Assembly: GCF_009901585.1 (NCBI RefSeq)
Contig: NZ_WXYO01000001.1
Span: 496,001 to 560,000, forward strand
DNA length: 64,000 bases
Source of the DNA: Poritiphilus flavus
GTDB lineage: Bacteria > Bacteroidota > Bacteroidia > Flavobacteriales > Flavobacteriaceae
Direction of reading: 5' to 3'
Below are positions 6,638 through 15,398 of the stretch, in pieces. Every line of letters starts with the position of its first letter. Positions within the stretch are counted from its first letter, which is position 1. A program made the position numbers and the translations under genes. Below the pieces are notes generated by a model. It made no database searches and had not been told where the DNA came from. It saw only the letters and a list, made by a program, of their open reading frames with translations.

Positions 6638-7387
6638 TTAAACCTGGCTCATACCGCCGTCAATGGACAACTCAATGCCATTTACGTAACTGGCCTCATC
6701 CGATGCGAGAAAGAGTACCCCATCTGCAATCTCCTTAGGCTCTCCAAAGCGTTTTAGGGGATTTTGAGCAGCGAAACCCTGACCCATATCACTGACCACT
6801 TCTTCGGGCATTCCCATCTTGTTGTATATGGGCGTGGCGATAGGCCCTGGCGCCACAGAAGTCACCCGGATCTTACGGGGTGCTAATTCTGTGGTTAATA
6901 CCCTGGCATAGGCGCGTAGCGCTCCTTTGGTAGCGCTGTAGACGGCCCCGCCTTCAAATCCTTTCTGGTGGACAATAGAGGTATTGAAGATGATGACCCC
7001 ACCGTCTTTGATATGAGGTATGGCATATTTTACAAGAAAAGCCGGACCCTTAACATTGATGTTGAACTGGGTGTCAAAATGATCCTCATCTATCTGTTCC
7101 GCAGCTGTAAAGTATGCGACTCCCGCATTGGCAAAAACTGCATCGAGCTTACCATAAGCCGCCACGGCTTCTTCCACTAATCTCTGGTTGTCTTCAACTT
7201 TGGCCTGATCCGCCAAAACAGCTTTAAAATCACCTGTAAGTGTCTGTGTCACTTGGTCCAGAGCTTCCTGTCGCCTTCCTGAAAAAACCACTTTTGCTCC
7301 TTCCGCCAGAAAACCCTTTACGGTTTCAAGGCCAATCCCGGAATTCCCTCCGGATACTAATACTACTTTGTCTTTAAACTTATTCAT
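6638..7387 (-). CDS. Short-chain dehydrogenase/reductase (SDR family)
   Basis: A 249-residue classical SDR that should reduce or oxidise a carbonyl/alcohol with NAD(P)(H). The Rossmann glycine motif GGNSGIG is at residues 13-19, NAG at 87-89, the catalytic Ser at 137 and YSATK at 150-154. An Arg pair after the second strand (SGRRQ) suggests NADP(H) preference; that is inference. The C-terminus NGIELSIDGG is typical. The substrate cannot be named. The gene lies 59 bp downstream of a TetR gene on the same strand, and the two share an operator-like motif at nearly equal distance from their start codons, so the SDR is probably the regulator's target. Confidence 0.92.
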   Translation of the reverse strand: MNKFKDKVVLVSGGNSGIGLETVKGFLAEGAKVVFSGRRQEALDQVTQTLTGDFKAVLADQAKVEDNQRLVEEAVAAYGKLDAVFANAGVAYFTAAEQIDEDHFDTQFNINVKGPAFLVKYAIPHIKDGGVIIFNTSIVHQKGFEGGAVYSATKGALRAYARVLTTELAPRKIRVTSVAPGPIATPIYNKMGMPEEVVSDMGQGFAAQNPLKRFGEPKEIADGVLFLASDEASYVNGIELSIDGGMSQV

Positions 7388-7413
7388 TTTTATGGATTTT
7401 AATTGTTATAATT

Positions 7414-7431
7414 CTGGAATTATCGTTTCAA
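7414..7431. promoter_or_regulatory. Candidate TetR operator 1 (SDR gene)
   Basis: CTGGAA-TTATCG-TTTCAA is a near-palindrome (arms TGRAA/TTYCA) 26 nt in front of the SDR start. The same 18-bp pattern with an identical TTATCG core occurs in front of the tetR gene. An overlapping palindrome ATAATTC-TG-GAATTAT lies at 7408-7423. Confidence 0.6.
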
Positions 7432-7446
7432 AATATGTCAAAAAAA

Positions 7447-8028
7447 TTATTTCAGTACACTTATCACATTATGGATCAGTTGTCTTAAGACCTCTTCCTT
7501 CTTTACCAGTATCCCGGTAATACGAAAGCCCTGAAATGCGCTCAGGATGTAATAGGCATAACTCATACTATCTTCTTTGTTGTTTATCAACCCCTGCTTC
7601 TGCCCTTCACTTACCAATTCCTGAAATGTACTCAATTGGTTTTCCTGAGTATCCAACAACCATTTCTTTACGGAAGCGTCCTGATTGCTCATTTCCATTT
7701 TGCAATTCAAGATAAAACACCCTCTCTCCTGCTTATCCCCAAGGATCTCAGGTAAGAAGCTTTCAAATATCTGCTGGATCGCGTCCAGGGGGTCCTTCGC
7801 TTTTAGAAGTGCCTTCTGAAATATTCCGCCGGTCTGTTTCTGATAGCTCTTTAGGGTTTCCTCATACAGATCCATCTTAGAACCAAAGGAGTTGTATAAA
7901 CTGGATCTGTTCAATCCGGTTCTGTCCACGAGATCCTGCATGGAAGTACCGTTATAACCCTTTTCCCAAAAGAGGTTCATCGCCTTTTCCAAAACCAGCT
8001 CCCTGTCAAATTCTTCTGTACGGGCCAT
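7447..8028 (-). CDS. TetR/AcrR family transcriptional regulator
   Basis: A 193-residue repressor-type regulator. The N-terminal helix-turn-helix spans about residues 10-55 (MNLFWEKGYNGTSMQDLVDR, then LNRSSLYNSFGSK). The C-terminal ligand domain contains ERGCFILNC near residue 100, a signature seen in TetR proteins that control electrophile or quinone-responsive reductases; the Cys residues could sense reactive compounds, which is inference. An 18-bp motif 24 nt upstream of its start is repeated in front of the adjacent SDR gene. This suggests that it represses both itself and the SDR. Confidence 0.9.
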   Translation of the reverse strand: MARTEEFDRELVLEKAMNLFWEKGYNGTSMQDLVDRTGLNRSSLYNSFGSKMDLYEETLKSYQKQTGGIFQKALLKAKDPLDAIQQIFESFLPEILGDKQERGCFILNCKMEMSNQDASVKKWLLDTQENQLSTFQELVSEGQKQGLINNKEDSMSYAYYILSAFQGFRITGILVKKEEVLRQLIHNVISVLK

Positions 8029-8052
8029 ATCCGAATTTTTTGCTAAAGTATA

Positions 8053-8070
8053 TTGAAATTATCGTTCCAA
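8053..8070. promoter_or_regulatory. Candidate TetR operator 2 (tetR gene)
   Basis: TTGAAA-TTATCG-TTCCAA is a near-palindrome (TTGRAA/TTYCAA) with the same TTATCG core as the site before the SDR gene. On the minus strand it sits just upstream of a -7-like TACTTTAG, a position that would block transcription of tetR. Confidence 0.6.
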
Positions 8071-8122
8071 AAAAGAGTTTAACAAATATTTAGTTTTTGT
8101 AGACCTCAGATAAAGCGGGTAA

Positions 8123-8533
8123 TTATTGTAGAATCACTTTGATCTCACTGCTTTTATGCAGTGGAATGGAGCACTCCTTGAAGCTGGGAGGTCCAAAAGT
8201 TTTCATTCTGGCATTGGAAAAGCCTATATCCTCTTTGGGAATCCCCAACCAGTTGGTGTCCAGTTCGTTGTTCCCATTTTCGTCATGAAAAATAGCCAGG
8301 GCGTATTCCCCTTCAGGAAGGTCCTCAATAAGCAGGCGCGTAGTCCCTTTTTTCGCCTGGGTGCTATCTGATTTATAGACCTGATCGAACTTTAAAAAGC
8401 CTTTGGCCTCTTTATAGACGGCCACGCTTATATTGCCTTCAGAGTTCTTTACACCCTGTACCTCAACAGAGAGTGTATTCTGTGCGCTTGCCAAAATGGG
8501 GAAGGTCAGGAGCAGAAATAGGATATACTTCAT
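8123..8533 (-). CDS. Exported DUF2141 domain protein
   Basis: A 136-residue protein with a signal peptide ending in ASA (MKYILFLLLTFPILASAQ) followed by the DUF2141 domain: VEVQGVKNSEGNISVAVYK, then GEYALAIFHDENGNNELDTN, which is the hallmark HDxNxNxxxD segment, and GIPKEDIGFSNA. The family is small, periplasmic or extracellular, and without a known reaction; the acidic Asn/Asp loop could bind calcium. It lies 30 bp behind an uncharacterised membrane-anchored protein gene on the same strand and probably shares its transcript. Confidence 0.88.
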   Translation of the reverse strand: MKYILFLLLTFPILASAQNTLSVEVQGVKNSEGNISVAVYKEAKGFLKFDQVYKSDSTQAKKGTTRLLIEDLPEGEYALAIFHDENGNNELDTNWLGIPKEDIGFSNARMKTFGPPSFKECSIPLHKSSEIKVILQ

Positions 8534-8563
8534 ATGGCAGTTTTGTTCAATCTATTGGTTAAT

Positions 8564-9010
8564 TCATTTTTGGGCCGAAAGTTGCGCTTTCACAGAATCC
8601 ATTTTAGCTGTTAAGATCTGATAGGTTTCAACAGTTTCCAGGGAATCCGAAAAATTAATATAGAGCTTTAAAGAATCCGAATGTACCACCTTGATCTTAG
8701 GATGCAAAAGATTATCTACATAAACATGCACCGTATTCTCCGGATTGAGGGAGTCCTTAAAAACCCCTTTCTCTTTTTCCCAGGCGGAAAACCCATTAAT
8801 GCGCTCCATTTGAGGGATCCTCTCCACCATTTTCACCGAATCTATTGCTACATACTGCACTTCTTTGTAATAGATCCCGGATAAAATGCGAAGGTGATCC
8901 TTCTCAACCTTAACCCAATTTTTATAATGTACGATAAAGGCAAGCCCGCAGATCACGATTGTGAGCACAATCAGGATATTCCATAACCATTGTCTTCTCT
9001 TTTTCGGCAT
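8564..9010 (-). CDS. Membrane-anchored hypothetical protein
   Basis: I do not recognise a family. The ATG at 9010 is preferred over a TTG at 9037 because it gives a compact basic N-terminus (MPKKRRQWLW) right before one membrane helix (about residues 10-30). The remaining 115 residues are outside and beta-rich, with many Ser/Asp/Lys residues (KDSLNPENTVHVYVDNLLHP). No Cys, no catalytic motif. The neighbouring genes on the same strand are a CPBP protease upstream and a DUF2141 protein downstream. An envelope-associated role is all that can be said. Confidence 0.6.
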   Translation of the reverse strand: MPKKRRQWLWNILIVLTIVICGLAFIVHYKNWVKVEKDHLRILSGIYYKEVQYVAIDSVKMVERIPQMERINGFSAWEKEKGVFKDSLNPENTVHVYVDNLLHPKIKVVHSDSLKLYINFSDSLETVETYQILTAKMDSVKAQLSAQK

Positions 9011-9088
9011 TTCAGCGGTCTTGATTCTATTTAACAAACGTGAAAATAAGTTAAAAATTTTTGCGCGACTGAAAAAGATCCTATCCCG

Positions 9089-9838
9089 CTATGCCCCTCC
9101 AAAGTAGATGCTGAGGAACAGGAGGGTATCCATATAGACATGTGCCATGATAAGGATGATCAATCGTCTTCCCAATGCCAAATAAAAGACAGCAAGAGCT
9201 ATGCCCATAAAGGTAGTCTGGAAGACCCCTACCAATCCCCAGGTATAATGTGCTAAGCCAAAAATAATCGCACTAAACACTACCATTAAAAGCTTTTGGA
9301 GCCTGAAATTCTTAAAGAGCCTGCCGAGCCTGTCCATCAAAAAAGCCCGGTAAACCAACTCTTCACCAAATGAAGAAACCAGGTATACCCCAAGCAAGGA
9401 GAGCAACAAAAGTCCGGGGCGGTCTTTGAAATAGTTGTACCCGCTTGTATCCGTATGTGCCGGAAGATCAAAGAGCAGTGGAGCAAGTGCGGAGGCCAGT
9501 ATAAAAGCCGCTAGCGCGGTAACAAAGACAGGTACTGACCACATTAAGGCCTGCAAGATCTTTTTAAACGTATTGGTCTTTACGGCAAAACCCAGGTCTT
9601 TCAAAGGTTCTCCCCTGAGCCACTGGCCGAGGCATACCATTGCAATCATCAAAACATTGGCACCCCAAACCACCGCCTGTGCACGTAAAGGGTGCTGATG
9701 GGTTGAAGGTTTAAAGAGTTCTATAATCAAAATTACTGACCCGAATACCATAAGGAGTTCGATCAGTGATGACATGGGGTTCTTCTTGAACCATTGTTCT
9801 ACGCGATTATCCCGCCTCTGATGATGTATCTTTTCCAT
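9089..9838 (-). CDS. CPBP family intramembrane metalloprotease
   Basis: A 249-residue polytopic protein of the CAAX-protease/bacteriocin-processing (ABI) family. The signature motifs are present: E159-E160 with R164 (GEELVYRAF), H197 in GLAHYTWG and H233 in IMAHVYMD. These residues build the metal site in the Rce1-like fold. About seven to eight membrane segments are visible. Known roles include maturation of peptides and self-immunity to bacteriocins; here no peptide gene is adjacent. It lies 62 bp downstream of the AraC-type membrane regulator on the same strand, so co-regulation is possible. Confidence 0.88.
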   Translation of the reverse strand: MEKIHHQRRDNRVEQWFKKNPMSSLIELLMVFGSVILIIELFKPSTHQHPLRAQAVVWGANVLMIAMVCLGQWLRGEPLKDLGFAVKTNTFKKILQALMWSVPVFVTALAAFILASALAPLLFDLPAHTDTSGYNYFKDRPGLLLLSLLGVYLVSSFGEELVYRAFLMDRLGRLFKNFRLQKLLMVVFSAIIFGLAHYTWGLVGVFQTTFMGIALAVFYLALGRRLIILIMAHVYMDTLLFLSIYFGGA

Positions 9839-9900
9839 CCTGTTTACTTTTTAAGTTCAGTCTCAAAAGTATTAGGATATATGTCTGGAATGGTTCTACT

Positions 9901-11046
9901 TCAGGAAAGCGAACCCTTTTTCGCGCGTTTTCTAAAGGTCTCTCTGTATTGGGTAGGGGTGCTATGGGTCGATTTTTTAAATACGGTATTGAATGAGGAC
10001 TTGGAAGAGAAGCCCACGGCGTACATGATCTCCTGTATGGTCATCTTATTTAATGGATCCTTGAGCAGTTTTTTGGCCGCTGCAATACGGTAGGAGTTGA
10101 CAAAATCAAAAAAATGCTGGCCAAAGGACTGATTTATGGTCTGGGAAAGCTCTTTAGACGTAATATTTAAGGTCTCAGCCACCTCACTTACACTGAGGTC
10201 CGGATTCAAATACAGTTCTTCCGCTTCCATTTTTCGGGTCAGCTTATCTGCATAGCCCGTTCTTTGAGTTTCTGTAAGCCCTGAACCGGAATATTTTTTG
10301 TCAGGGAATGGGACTATAGAAAACAGCTCAGGTTTGTTTAAAGCTTTGAGTATTACCCGGTTTATGAAATAGAACAGGAAAAGTACAAACCCGAACAACG
10401 GTATGCCCAGGTAGGTCTTGTAAGAAGTAAAAGGGGTCAGGGTCAATACCAGCCCGAGAAACCAAACCACAATGAAGGAATTGATCACAAAGTGCAACCA
10501 ATTCAGATTTATACGTTTTAGATTGGAATACCGCTGCCGGATAAATCCATCGTAGGAGATCAATATTCGTTTAGACCACCAAAGGTATAAAGCTCCGTGT
10601 AGATAACAGATCAGCAATATCGCGGCTATCCCTACAGGTACCCTGGCCTCTGCGACCGCGCCAAGTGAACTCTCGTATGAGCCCTGTGCCAGGGAATAGA
10701 TTCCCAGCAAGCCAGCGAAACAGATGAAAAACGGTATAAAATGTCGCCATTCCTTTCTGCTCATCCTAAAGGAATCATATACCACCGACCTGGTATACAA
10801 ATGGAGCAAGGGGCCAAAAAGCAGTATGAACGAGTCGTCTACCAACAAAAATAAGGGCAGAAAGGATCTTACCCCGTTTATTTGCAACAGCATGTCCGTA
10901 ACGTTGATCGCCAGGAGCAGAAAAAAAACTCCAAGCAGAAGGTTACTTAACTTCTTCCCCTTTTTAAGCGTAATCAGAAAAAAGGTAATGAAGAAAAGCT
11001 GAAAAGAGACCAGCAACGACAATATGGCGGTGACATCCAGGGACAT
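9901..11046 (-). CDS. AraC-family regulator with N-terminal membrane domain
   Basis: A 381-residue protein with about seven membrane helices in residues 1-235 (beginning LSLLVSFQLFFITFFLITL) and a C-terminal AraC/XylS DNA-binding domain in about 275-372. The first helix-turn-helix is LSVSEVAETLNITSKELSQT and the second contains TIQEIMYAVGFSSKSSFNTV followed by STPTQYRE. This layout is common in Bacteroidota for membrane-bound one-component sensors. The start is 7 bp after the stop of the S9 peptidase gene on the same strand, so the pair is very probably one operon and the regulator may respond to peptides or to the peptidase's products; the ligand is unknown. Confidence 0.9.
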   Translation of the reverse strand: MSLDVTAILSLLVSFQLFFITFFLITLKKGKKLSNLLLGVFFLLLAINVTDMLLQINGVRSFLPLFLLVDDSFILLFGPLLHLYTRSVVYDSFRMSRKEWRHFIPFFICFAGLLGIYSLAQGSYESSLGAVAEARVPVGIAAILLICYLHGALYLWWSKRILISYDGFIRQRYSNLKRINLNWLHFVINSFIVVWFLGLVLTLTPFTSYKTYLGIPLFGFVLFLFYFINRVILKALNKPELFSIVPFPDKKYSGSGLTETQRTGYADKLTRKMEAEELYLNPDLSVSEVAETLNITSKELSQTINQSFGQHFFDFVNSYRIAAAKKLLKDPLNKMTIQEIMYAVGFSSKSSFNTVFKKSTHSTPTQYRETFRKRAKKGSLS

Positions 11047-11053
11047 TGATCAT

Positions 11054-13078
11054 CTACTTCCTGTACTTATCCAACCATGCAATGGTATGCGCGATCTTGC
11101 TGATAAGATTACTGGGCTTACTTGCAATACCATGACTGGCCCCGGGGATCTCCACCAGAACAGTTTCAATTTTACGCAGCTTCAGGGCGTGGTAAAGTTG
11201 CTTGGCCTCACTGGGAGGAGTTCTGAGGTCGTCCATACCCACCATCACCATCGTGGGTGTTTCAATATTACCCACAAGGGATATGGGCGAAAACTTCCAG
11301 TAACCTTCAAAGTTTTCCCAGGGTTGGCCGGGATACCGGTGATTGGCATAATAGAAATAATTGTCTGCTACCAGGGTTTTACTAATCCAATTCATAACCG
11401 GCTTGGCTACAACGGCCGCCTCAAACCTATTGTTCTTTCCGATTATCCAGGCAGACATGATGCCTCCTGCACTTCCCCCGGTAACAAAGAGCTGATCTTC
11501 ATGGGCAATCCCTTTTGAAATACAATAATCCACTCCGTCCATGACATCGTCATAATCCTGCCCTGGATAATTATTGTACAACAGGTTTCCAAATTCTTCC
11601 CCGTAACTCGTACTTCCTCTTGCATTTGGATAAAAGACGATATAACCCGCGGCAGCATACAACTGCATTTCCGTGGAAAAGCGGTCTCCATAATTCGAGA
11701 TTGGCCCTCCGTGATTCTCTACCAGGAATGGATATTTCTTATTCGCGTCATAGTCAGGTGGATAAACTACCCATCCTTGAATATCGCGTTGATCATATGA
11801 AGATTTGTACCAAATCTCTTCTACCCTGCCCAGGGTCCGATAATCAAGCAGGTTCTTGTTCAGTGTGGTGATTTTGATGGCCCTTTTGGCCTTAGGCCGG
11901 ACTACGGCTATCTCGGCAGGATATTCTGGTCTGCTGTGCGTATAGACAATGGTACCGTTCCGGGACAGGCTGTAACTTCCACCGGCATAGGGCCTTCCCA
12001 GGGTTGTACCTCCCAGGTCATCGGCCAGTTTGCTAAGCTTTCCATCCAGACTGATATAGCCGATCTTGGTGTTGCCCTTGTCGTCATAAGTAAAGTAGAT
12101 CCCACCGCTTTTATTGTCCCATTTGAGGTTTGCCACACTTCTGTCCAAAGATTCAGACAGCACTTTTTTACCGCTGCCATCAGCATTCATTAGATGGATC
12201 TTACGAACCTGGTATGCCTGCACCTGATCTTCGTAACCAATGTATGCCACAAGCCTGCCGTCCGGAGATACCGCTGGAGCCGTATCCGGTCCCTTCCGGT
12301 CCGTCAATTGTTGGATCTGACCATCCTCTACATTTACCGTATATACCTCGCTGTTCCTAAAGTCGTATTCCCAGTCAGCATTCCGGTTTGCCGAAAAATA
12401 AATGCGGCTACCATTTCCGGACCAGGAAAGAGGTCCCCTGTGGTGATAGTCTCCCGAGGTGATTTGCCGGGGGGCGCCACCGCTGGATGGTACAGTAAAA
12501 ATATGTGTAAATCCGGGCTTTATGTATCCTTTCCCGTCTGCCTCGTGATACAGCCTGTCTGTTATTCTAGGGGCATCGGCCCATTTCGCGCCTTTGGGCT
12601 TTTTGGGAATTTTAGCGAGTACCGGAGCTTTTTTCTCCACATTCATGGTGAATGCCAGCTGATCTCCTCTCGGAGACCAGCTCAGAGATCCGGGGCTGAA
12701 TGGCAACTGCGTCAACCTCGCAAAATTTCCGGTATTTACCCAATATATATAGATCTCCGAACCCTCTTCCGTACTGCTGACAAATGCGAGACGATCTCCG
12801 GTTGGAGACCATCGGGGGCTGGATTCGTTCGTTTCCCGAGAGGTCAGTTTCTGATGTTGAGAACCGTCGGTTTTTATACTCCATAGATTGCCTACTGCCC
12901 GGTCCTTCATAATATCGAACCCCATTCTTCGATATACGATCCATTCTCCGGAAGGATCTATCTGAGGATCGGAGGCGTATTGCAATTTAAACACATCCAT
13001 ATAGCCAAAAGCAGCTTGTTGCGCGGATACGGTCAACGTAAGTATGAACGCCGCCAGGCTGAGAAGTACTGTTCGCAT
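11054..13078 (-). CDS. Exported S9-family prolyl-oligopeptidase-type peptidase
   Basis: A 674-residue secreted serine peptidase (signal peptide with cleavage after VSA, residues 1-19). Residues about 25-400 form a beta-propeller with TolB/WD40-like blades (SPRWSPTGDRLAFVS, SLSWSPRGDQLAFT, APAVSPDGRLVAYIG). The C-terminal alpha/beta hydrolase domain holds the catalytic triad: Ser536 in GGSAGG, Asp617 in MDDLRTP, and His649 in GASHG. Length and order match dipeptidyl-peptidase/acylaminoacyl-peptidase relatives acting on short peptides in the periplasm. It is first in a likely operon with the AraC-type regulator. The exact peptide preference cannot be read from the sequence. Confidence 0.93.
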   Translation of the reverse strand: MRTVLLSLAAFILTLTVSAQQAAFGYMDVFKLQYASDPQIDPSGEWIVYRRMGFDIMKDRAVGNLWSIKTDGSQHQKLTSRETNESSPRWSPTGDRLAFVSSTEEGSEIYIYWVNTGNFARLTQLPFSPGSLSWSPRGDQLAFTMNVEKKAPVLAKIPKKPKGAKWADAPRITDRLYHEADGKGYIKPGFTHIFTVPSSGGAPRQITSGDYHHRGPLSWSGNGSRIYFSANRNADWEYDFRNSEVYTVNVEDGQIQQLTDRKGPDTAPAVSPDGRLVAYIGYEDQVQAYQVRKIHLMNADGSGKKVLSESLDRSVANLKWDNKSGGIYFTYDDKGNTKIGYISLDGKLSKLADDLGGTTLGRPYAGGSYSLSRNGTIVYTHSRPEYPAEIAVVRPKAKRAIKITTLNKNLLDYRTLGRVEEIWYKSSYDQRDIQGWVVYPPDYDANKKYPFLVENHGGPISNYGDRFSTEMQLYAAAGYIVFYPNARGSTSYGEEFGNLLYNNYPGQDYDDVMDGVDYCISKGIAHEDQLFVTGGSAGGIMSAWIIGKNNRFEAAVVAKPVMNWISKTLVADNYFYYANHRYPGQPWENFEGYWKFSPISLVGNIETPTMVMVGMDDLRTPPSEAKQLYHALKLRKIETVLVEIPGASHGIASKPSNLISKIAHTIAWLDKYRK

Positions 13079-13268
13079 AGTCTTGAATTTTAGATTTTGA
13101 TTGCTGTGCTCATAAAGGTAATACTTCGGGAAGACTTTCCGGCTCGTGGCAGGATTCCATTCAACTTCAAAAAAAAAACAGTTGATTCCCCGGATAGCGA
13201 TGGCTTATTCACTATATTTAAAAACGGTCGGGTTTCGGCCTTGAAATCATTAACTTAAAACTTTGAAA

Positions 13269-13790
13269 ATGAAAAAATTACTTTCTGCAATCCTATGCCT
13301 GTGTGCCCTGGGTACTTTTGCGCAGGATAACCTGGTTCAAAACAGTATTAACGGAATGCTGGATTTCAACAACGAGCGATTTCTTTCACTGGTGGAAGCC
13401 TTTAGCGAAGAACAAATGGAGTGGAGACCAATGGAAGGGGTGCGTTCTGTAGGTGAAACCGTCCTTCACACTGCCGGGGCCAATTACTTCCTGGCCTCCA
13501 AAATGGGTTTCCCACCTCCGGAGGATGTCGATATGATGAAACTTGAGTCCATTAAGGGAAAGGAGAACATCATCGCGGCCTATAAAAAGTCTGCTGCTTT
13601 CATTAAGGAAAAAATAGGCGCTGTAGAATCCGGAAAATTAGGTGAAGAAGTAGATTTTGGATTTGCCAAGATGAGTAACTTATCCGGCTTACTGGTTATC
13701 CTGGAACACAACGGGGAGCACAAAGGACAGCTGATCGCCTATGCCCGTTCCAACGGAATTGTTCCTCCCTGGAGCGTACAACAGAACTAA
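13269..13790 (+). CDS. Exported DinB-like four-helix protein
   Basis: Start is the ATG at 13269, two codons after an in-frame TTG. The 173-residue product has a signal peptide (MKKLLSAILCLCALGTFAQ) and then a DinB/YfiT-like helical bundle. The metal-type His positions are visible: SVGETVLHTAGANYF and LEHNGEHKGQLIAYAR. DinB-superfamily proteins can be thiol-dependent transferases (YfiT, bacillithiol S-transferase); exported versions are frequent in Bacteroidota and uncharacterised. It is monocistronic, closed by a strong terminator. A -7-like TATATTTA lies at 13213-13220. Confidence 0.85.
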   Translation: MKKLLSAILCLCALGTFAQDNLVQNSINGMLDFNNERFLSLVEAFSEEQMEWRPMEGVRSVGETVLHTAGANYFLASKMGFPPPEDVDMMKLESIKGKENIIAAYKKSAAFIKEKIGAVESGKLGEEVDFGFAKMSNLSGLLVILEHNGEHKGQLIAYARSNGIVPPWSVQQN

Positions 13791-13810
13791 AACTTTTTTT
13801 AAAGAACGAT

Positions 13811-13843
13811 ACCGTCTGTGCCTTGCGCTCAGGCGGTTTTTTT
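13811..13843 (+). terminator. Rho-independent terminator after dinB-like gene
   Basis: An 8-bp stem ACCGTCTG/CAGGCGGT (one G-T pair) with an 11-base loop is followed by seven T residues. It also overlaps the end of the convergent ZIP gene. Confidence 0.85.
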
Positions 13844-14663
13844 ATCCCAGGCCCACATCCAGGGCCATCATGATAATAAAACCCCCGATAAATCCCATGG
13901 TGGCGATATCCGTATACTTGTCTTGCTGTGTCTCCGGGATCACTTCTTCTACCACTACAAAGATCATTGCCCCTGCCGCAAAGGAAAGAGCGTAAGGCAG
14001 AATAGGTTGAAAGGTCAACACGGCCCAGGCCCCGAGTACGGCTGCCACTGGCTCTACAATGGCAGATGCCTGCCCATAAAGAAAACTTTTATAACGCGTA
14101 AGCCCGTGCCTTCTTAAAGGCATGGCAACTGCAAAACCTTCAGGAAAATTCTGAAGTCCTATCCCGAGGGCAAGCGCAACGGCCCCGCCAATGCTCGCGC
14201 CGTCAAACCCCGCGGCTACACCCCCAAAAAGTACCCCTACGGCAAGCCCTTCCGGAATGTTGTGAAGAGTGATAGCCAGGGTGAGAAGGGTTGTTCTTCT
14301 CCAGGGTGTTTTGATCCCTTCCTTTTCGCTTTCTTTAAAATTGATATGGAGATGGGGGAGGATTTTATCCAGTGCGAATATAAAAGCAGCTCCGAGTAAG
14401 AAGCCAACGGCTGCCGGTACGACCTTGAGAAAACCATCTCCCGGGCTCATTTCGATACCCGGTGCCAGCAGACTCCAAAAGCTTGCGGCTACCATTACAC
14501 CTCCGGTAAACCCGAGCATACCATCGAGTACCGCCCTGTTCATTGTCTTAAAAAAGAAAACCAGTGCCGCGCCTGATGCGGTTAATCCCCAGGTAAACAG
14601 CGTGGCGTACAATGCGGCCAGTACAGGATTGATTGATTCGAAATAGGCGATAACATCTGCCAT
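13842..14663 (-). CDS. ZIP family divalent metal transporter
   Basis: A 273-residue inner-membrane transporter importing Zn(II), Fe(II) or Mn(II). Eight membrane segments are apparent, with a His-containing loop (PHLHINFKESEKEG, about residues 103-116). The binuclear metal-site signatures are in TM4, HNIPEG (134-139), and in TM5, QNFPEG (171-176), where the usual His of TM5 is Gln. The TM6 EEVIPE is also present. The gene starts 2 bp after the stop of the DtxR-type regulator, so the two form an operon. This supports manganese or iron as physiological cargo; the metal is inferred. Confidence 0.92.
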   Translation of the reverse strand: MADVIAYFESINPVLAALYATLFTWGLTASGAALVFFFKTMNRAVLDGMLGFTGGVMVAASFWSLLAPGIEMSPGDGFLKVVPAAVGFLLGAAFIFALDKILPHLHINFKESEKEGIKTPWRRTTLLTLAITLHNIPEGLAVGVLFGGVAAGFDGASIGGAVALALGIGLQNFPEGFAVAMPLRRHGLTRYKSFLYGQASAIVEPVAAVLGAWAVLTFQPILPYALSFAAGAMIFVVVEEVIPETQQDKYTDIATMGFIGGFIIMMALDVGLG

Positions 14664-14665
14664 AA

Positions 14666-15322
14666 TTATTCTTTTAGTTTCACGTAAAGGTTAGAAGCGA
14701 TCTGATCTGAAATATGCATACTGCGGTCACCGATCTGAATGTGCAGGGAACCGTCAAATTCTTCCTTATCCAATACGGTGATTTCATCGCCAAGGGCGAT
14801 ATTGTTTTTGTCCAGAAATTTTAGAAATGGTACCGATGAATCCCGTACTCCCACGCAGACACCTGTACTCTTTAGAGGAATTTCCGTCAGAAGCCGCTTG
14901 GCGGTCTCGTCAAACTCCCCGTCTTTGGAAGGGATAAGATCCCCATGCGGGTCATATCTCGGAAATCCCAGCAGCTTGTCTAACTGGTCAATGAGTTTTT
15001 CACTCTTAATATGTTCCAATTGTTCCGCTACTTCGTGAACCTCATCCCAGGCAAAATCCATTTTCTCCACCAGAAACACTTCCCACAACCTATGCTTGCG
15101 TATAATGGAAAGGGCCGCTTTCCGCCCTTCCTTGGTAAGAGATACCCCCTGGTACTTGCGATAGTTTATCATGCCCTTCTCAGCTAACCGCTTTACCATA
15201 TCCGTAACCGAAGAAGGCTTGGTATCCATTTGTTCGGCTATGGCACTTGTGGTGACAGCCTTATTGCCTTTTCGGGCCAAATGGAATATTGCCTTGAGGT
15301 AATTCTCCTCGGATCGGGTCAT
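14666..15322 (-). CDS. DtxR/MntR family metal-dependent repressor
   Basis: A 218-residue regulator read from the ATG at 15322; an upstream TTG at 15340 adds six residues before the conserved MTRSEENYLKAI start. Residues 1-60 form the winged helix (TTSAIAEQMDTKPSSVTDMV), 65-135 the metal-binding dimerisation domain (HRLWEVFLVEKM, EVAEQLEHIKSEKL), and the C-terminal 75 residues an SH3-like FeoA domain (GDEITVLDKEEFDGSLHIQI). It would repress metal-uptake genes when Mn or Fe is bound. It is followed at 2 bp by the ZIP gene and faces a TonB-receptor gene, with a perfect 7+7 palindrome in the shared promoter region. Confidence 0.93.
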   Translation of the reverse strand: MTRSEENYLKAIFHLARKGNKAVTTSAIAEQMDTKPSSVTDMVKRLAEKGMINYRKYQGVSLTKEGRKAALSIIRKHRLWEVFLVEKMDFAWDEVHEVAEQLEHIKSEKLIDQLDKLLGFPRYDPHGDLIPSKDGEFDETAKRLLTEIPLKSTGVCVGVRDSSVPFLKFLDKNNIALGDEITVLDKEEFDGSLHIQIGDRSMHISDQIASNLYVKLKE

Positions 15323-15368
15323 AAAAAATAATTTTAACAAATGTACATTTTTATTTATAAAAACAAAT

Positions 15369-15386
15369 TTTTAGATTTGTCTAAAA
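15369..15386. promoter_or_regulatory. DtxR-type operator in divergent promoter region
   Basis: The perfect inverted repeat TTTTAGA-TTTG-TCTAAAA has the TTTAGR...YCTAAA form of DtxR/MntR-family operators. It lies between the divergent regulator and TonB-receptor genes, 13 bp before the receptor start and directly upstream of a TATTTTTG -7 box (15389-15396). Confidence 0.7.
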
Positions 15387-15398
15387 TATATTTTTGCC

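Noticed and set aside
12194-12886. 230-codon open frame antisense to the S9 peptidase gene
   Set aside because: Composition is erratic and no domain is visible, while the opposite strand encodes the beta-propeller of the peptidase.
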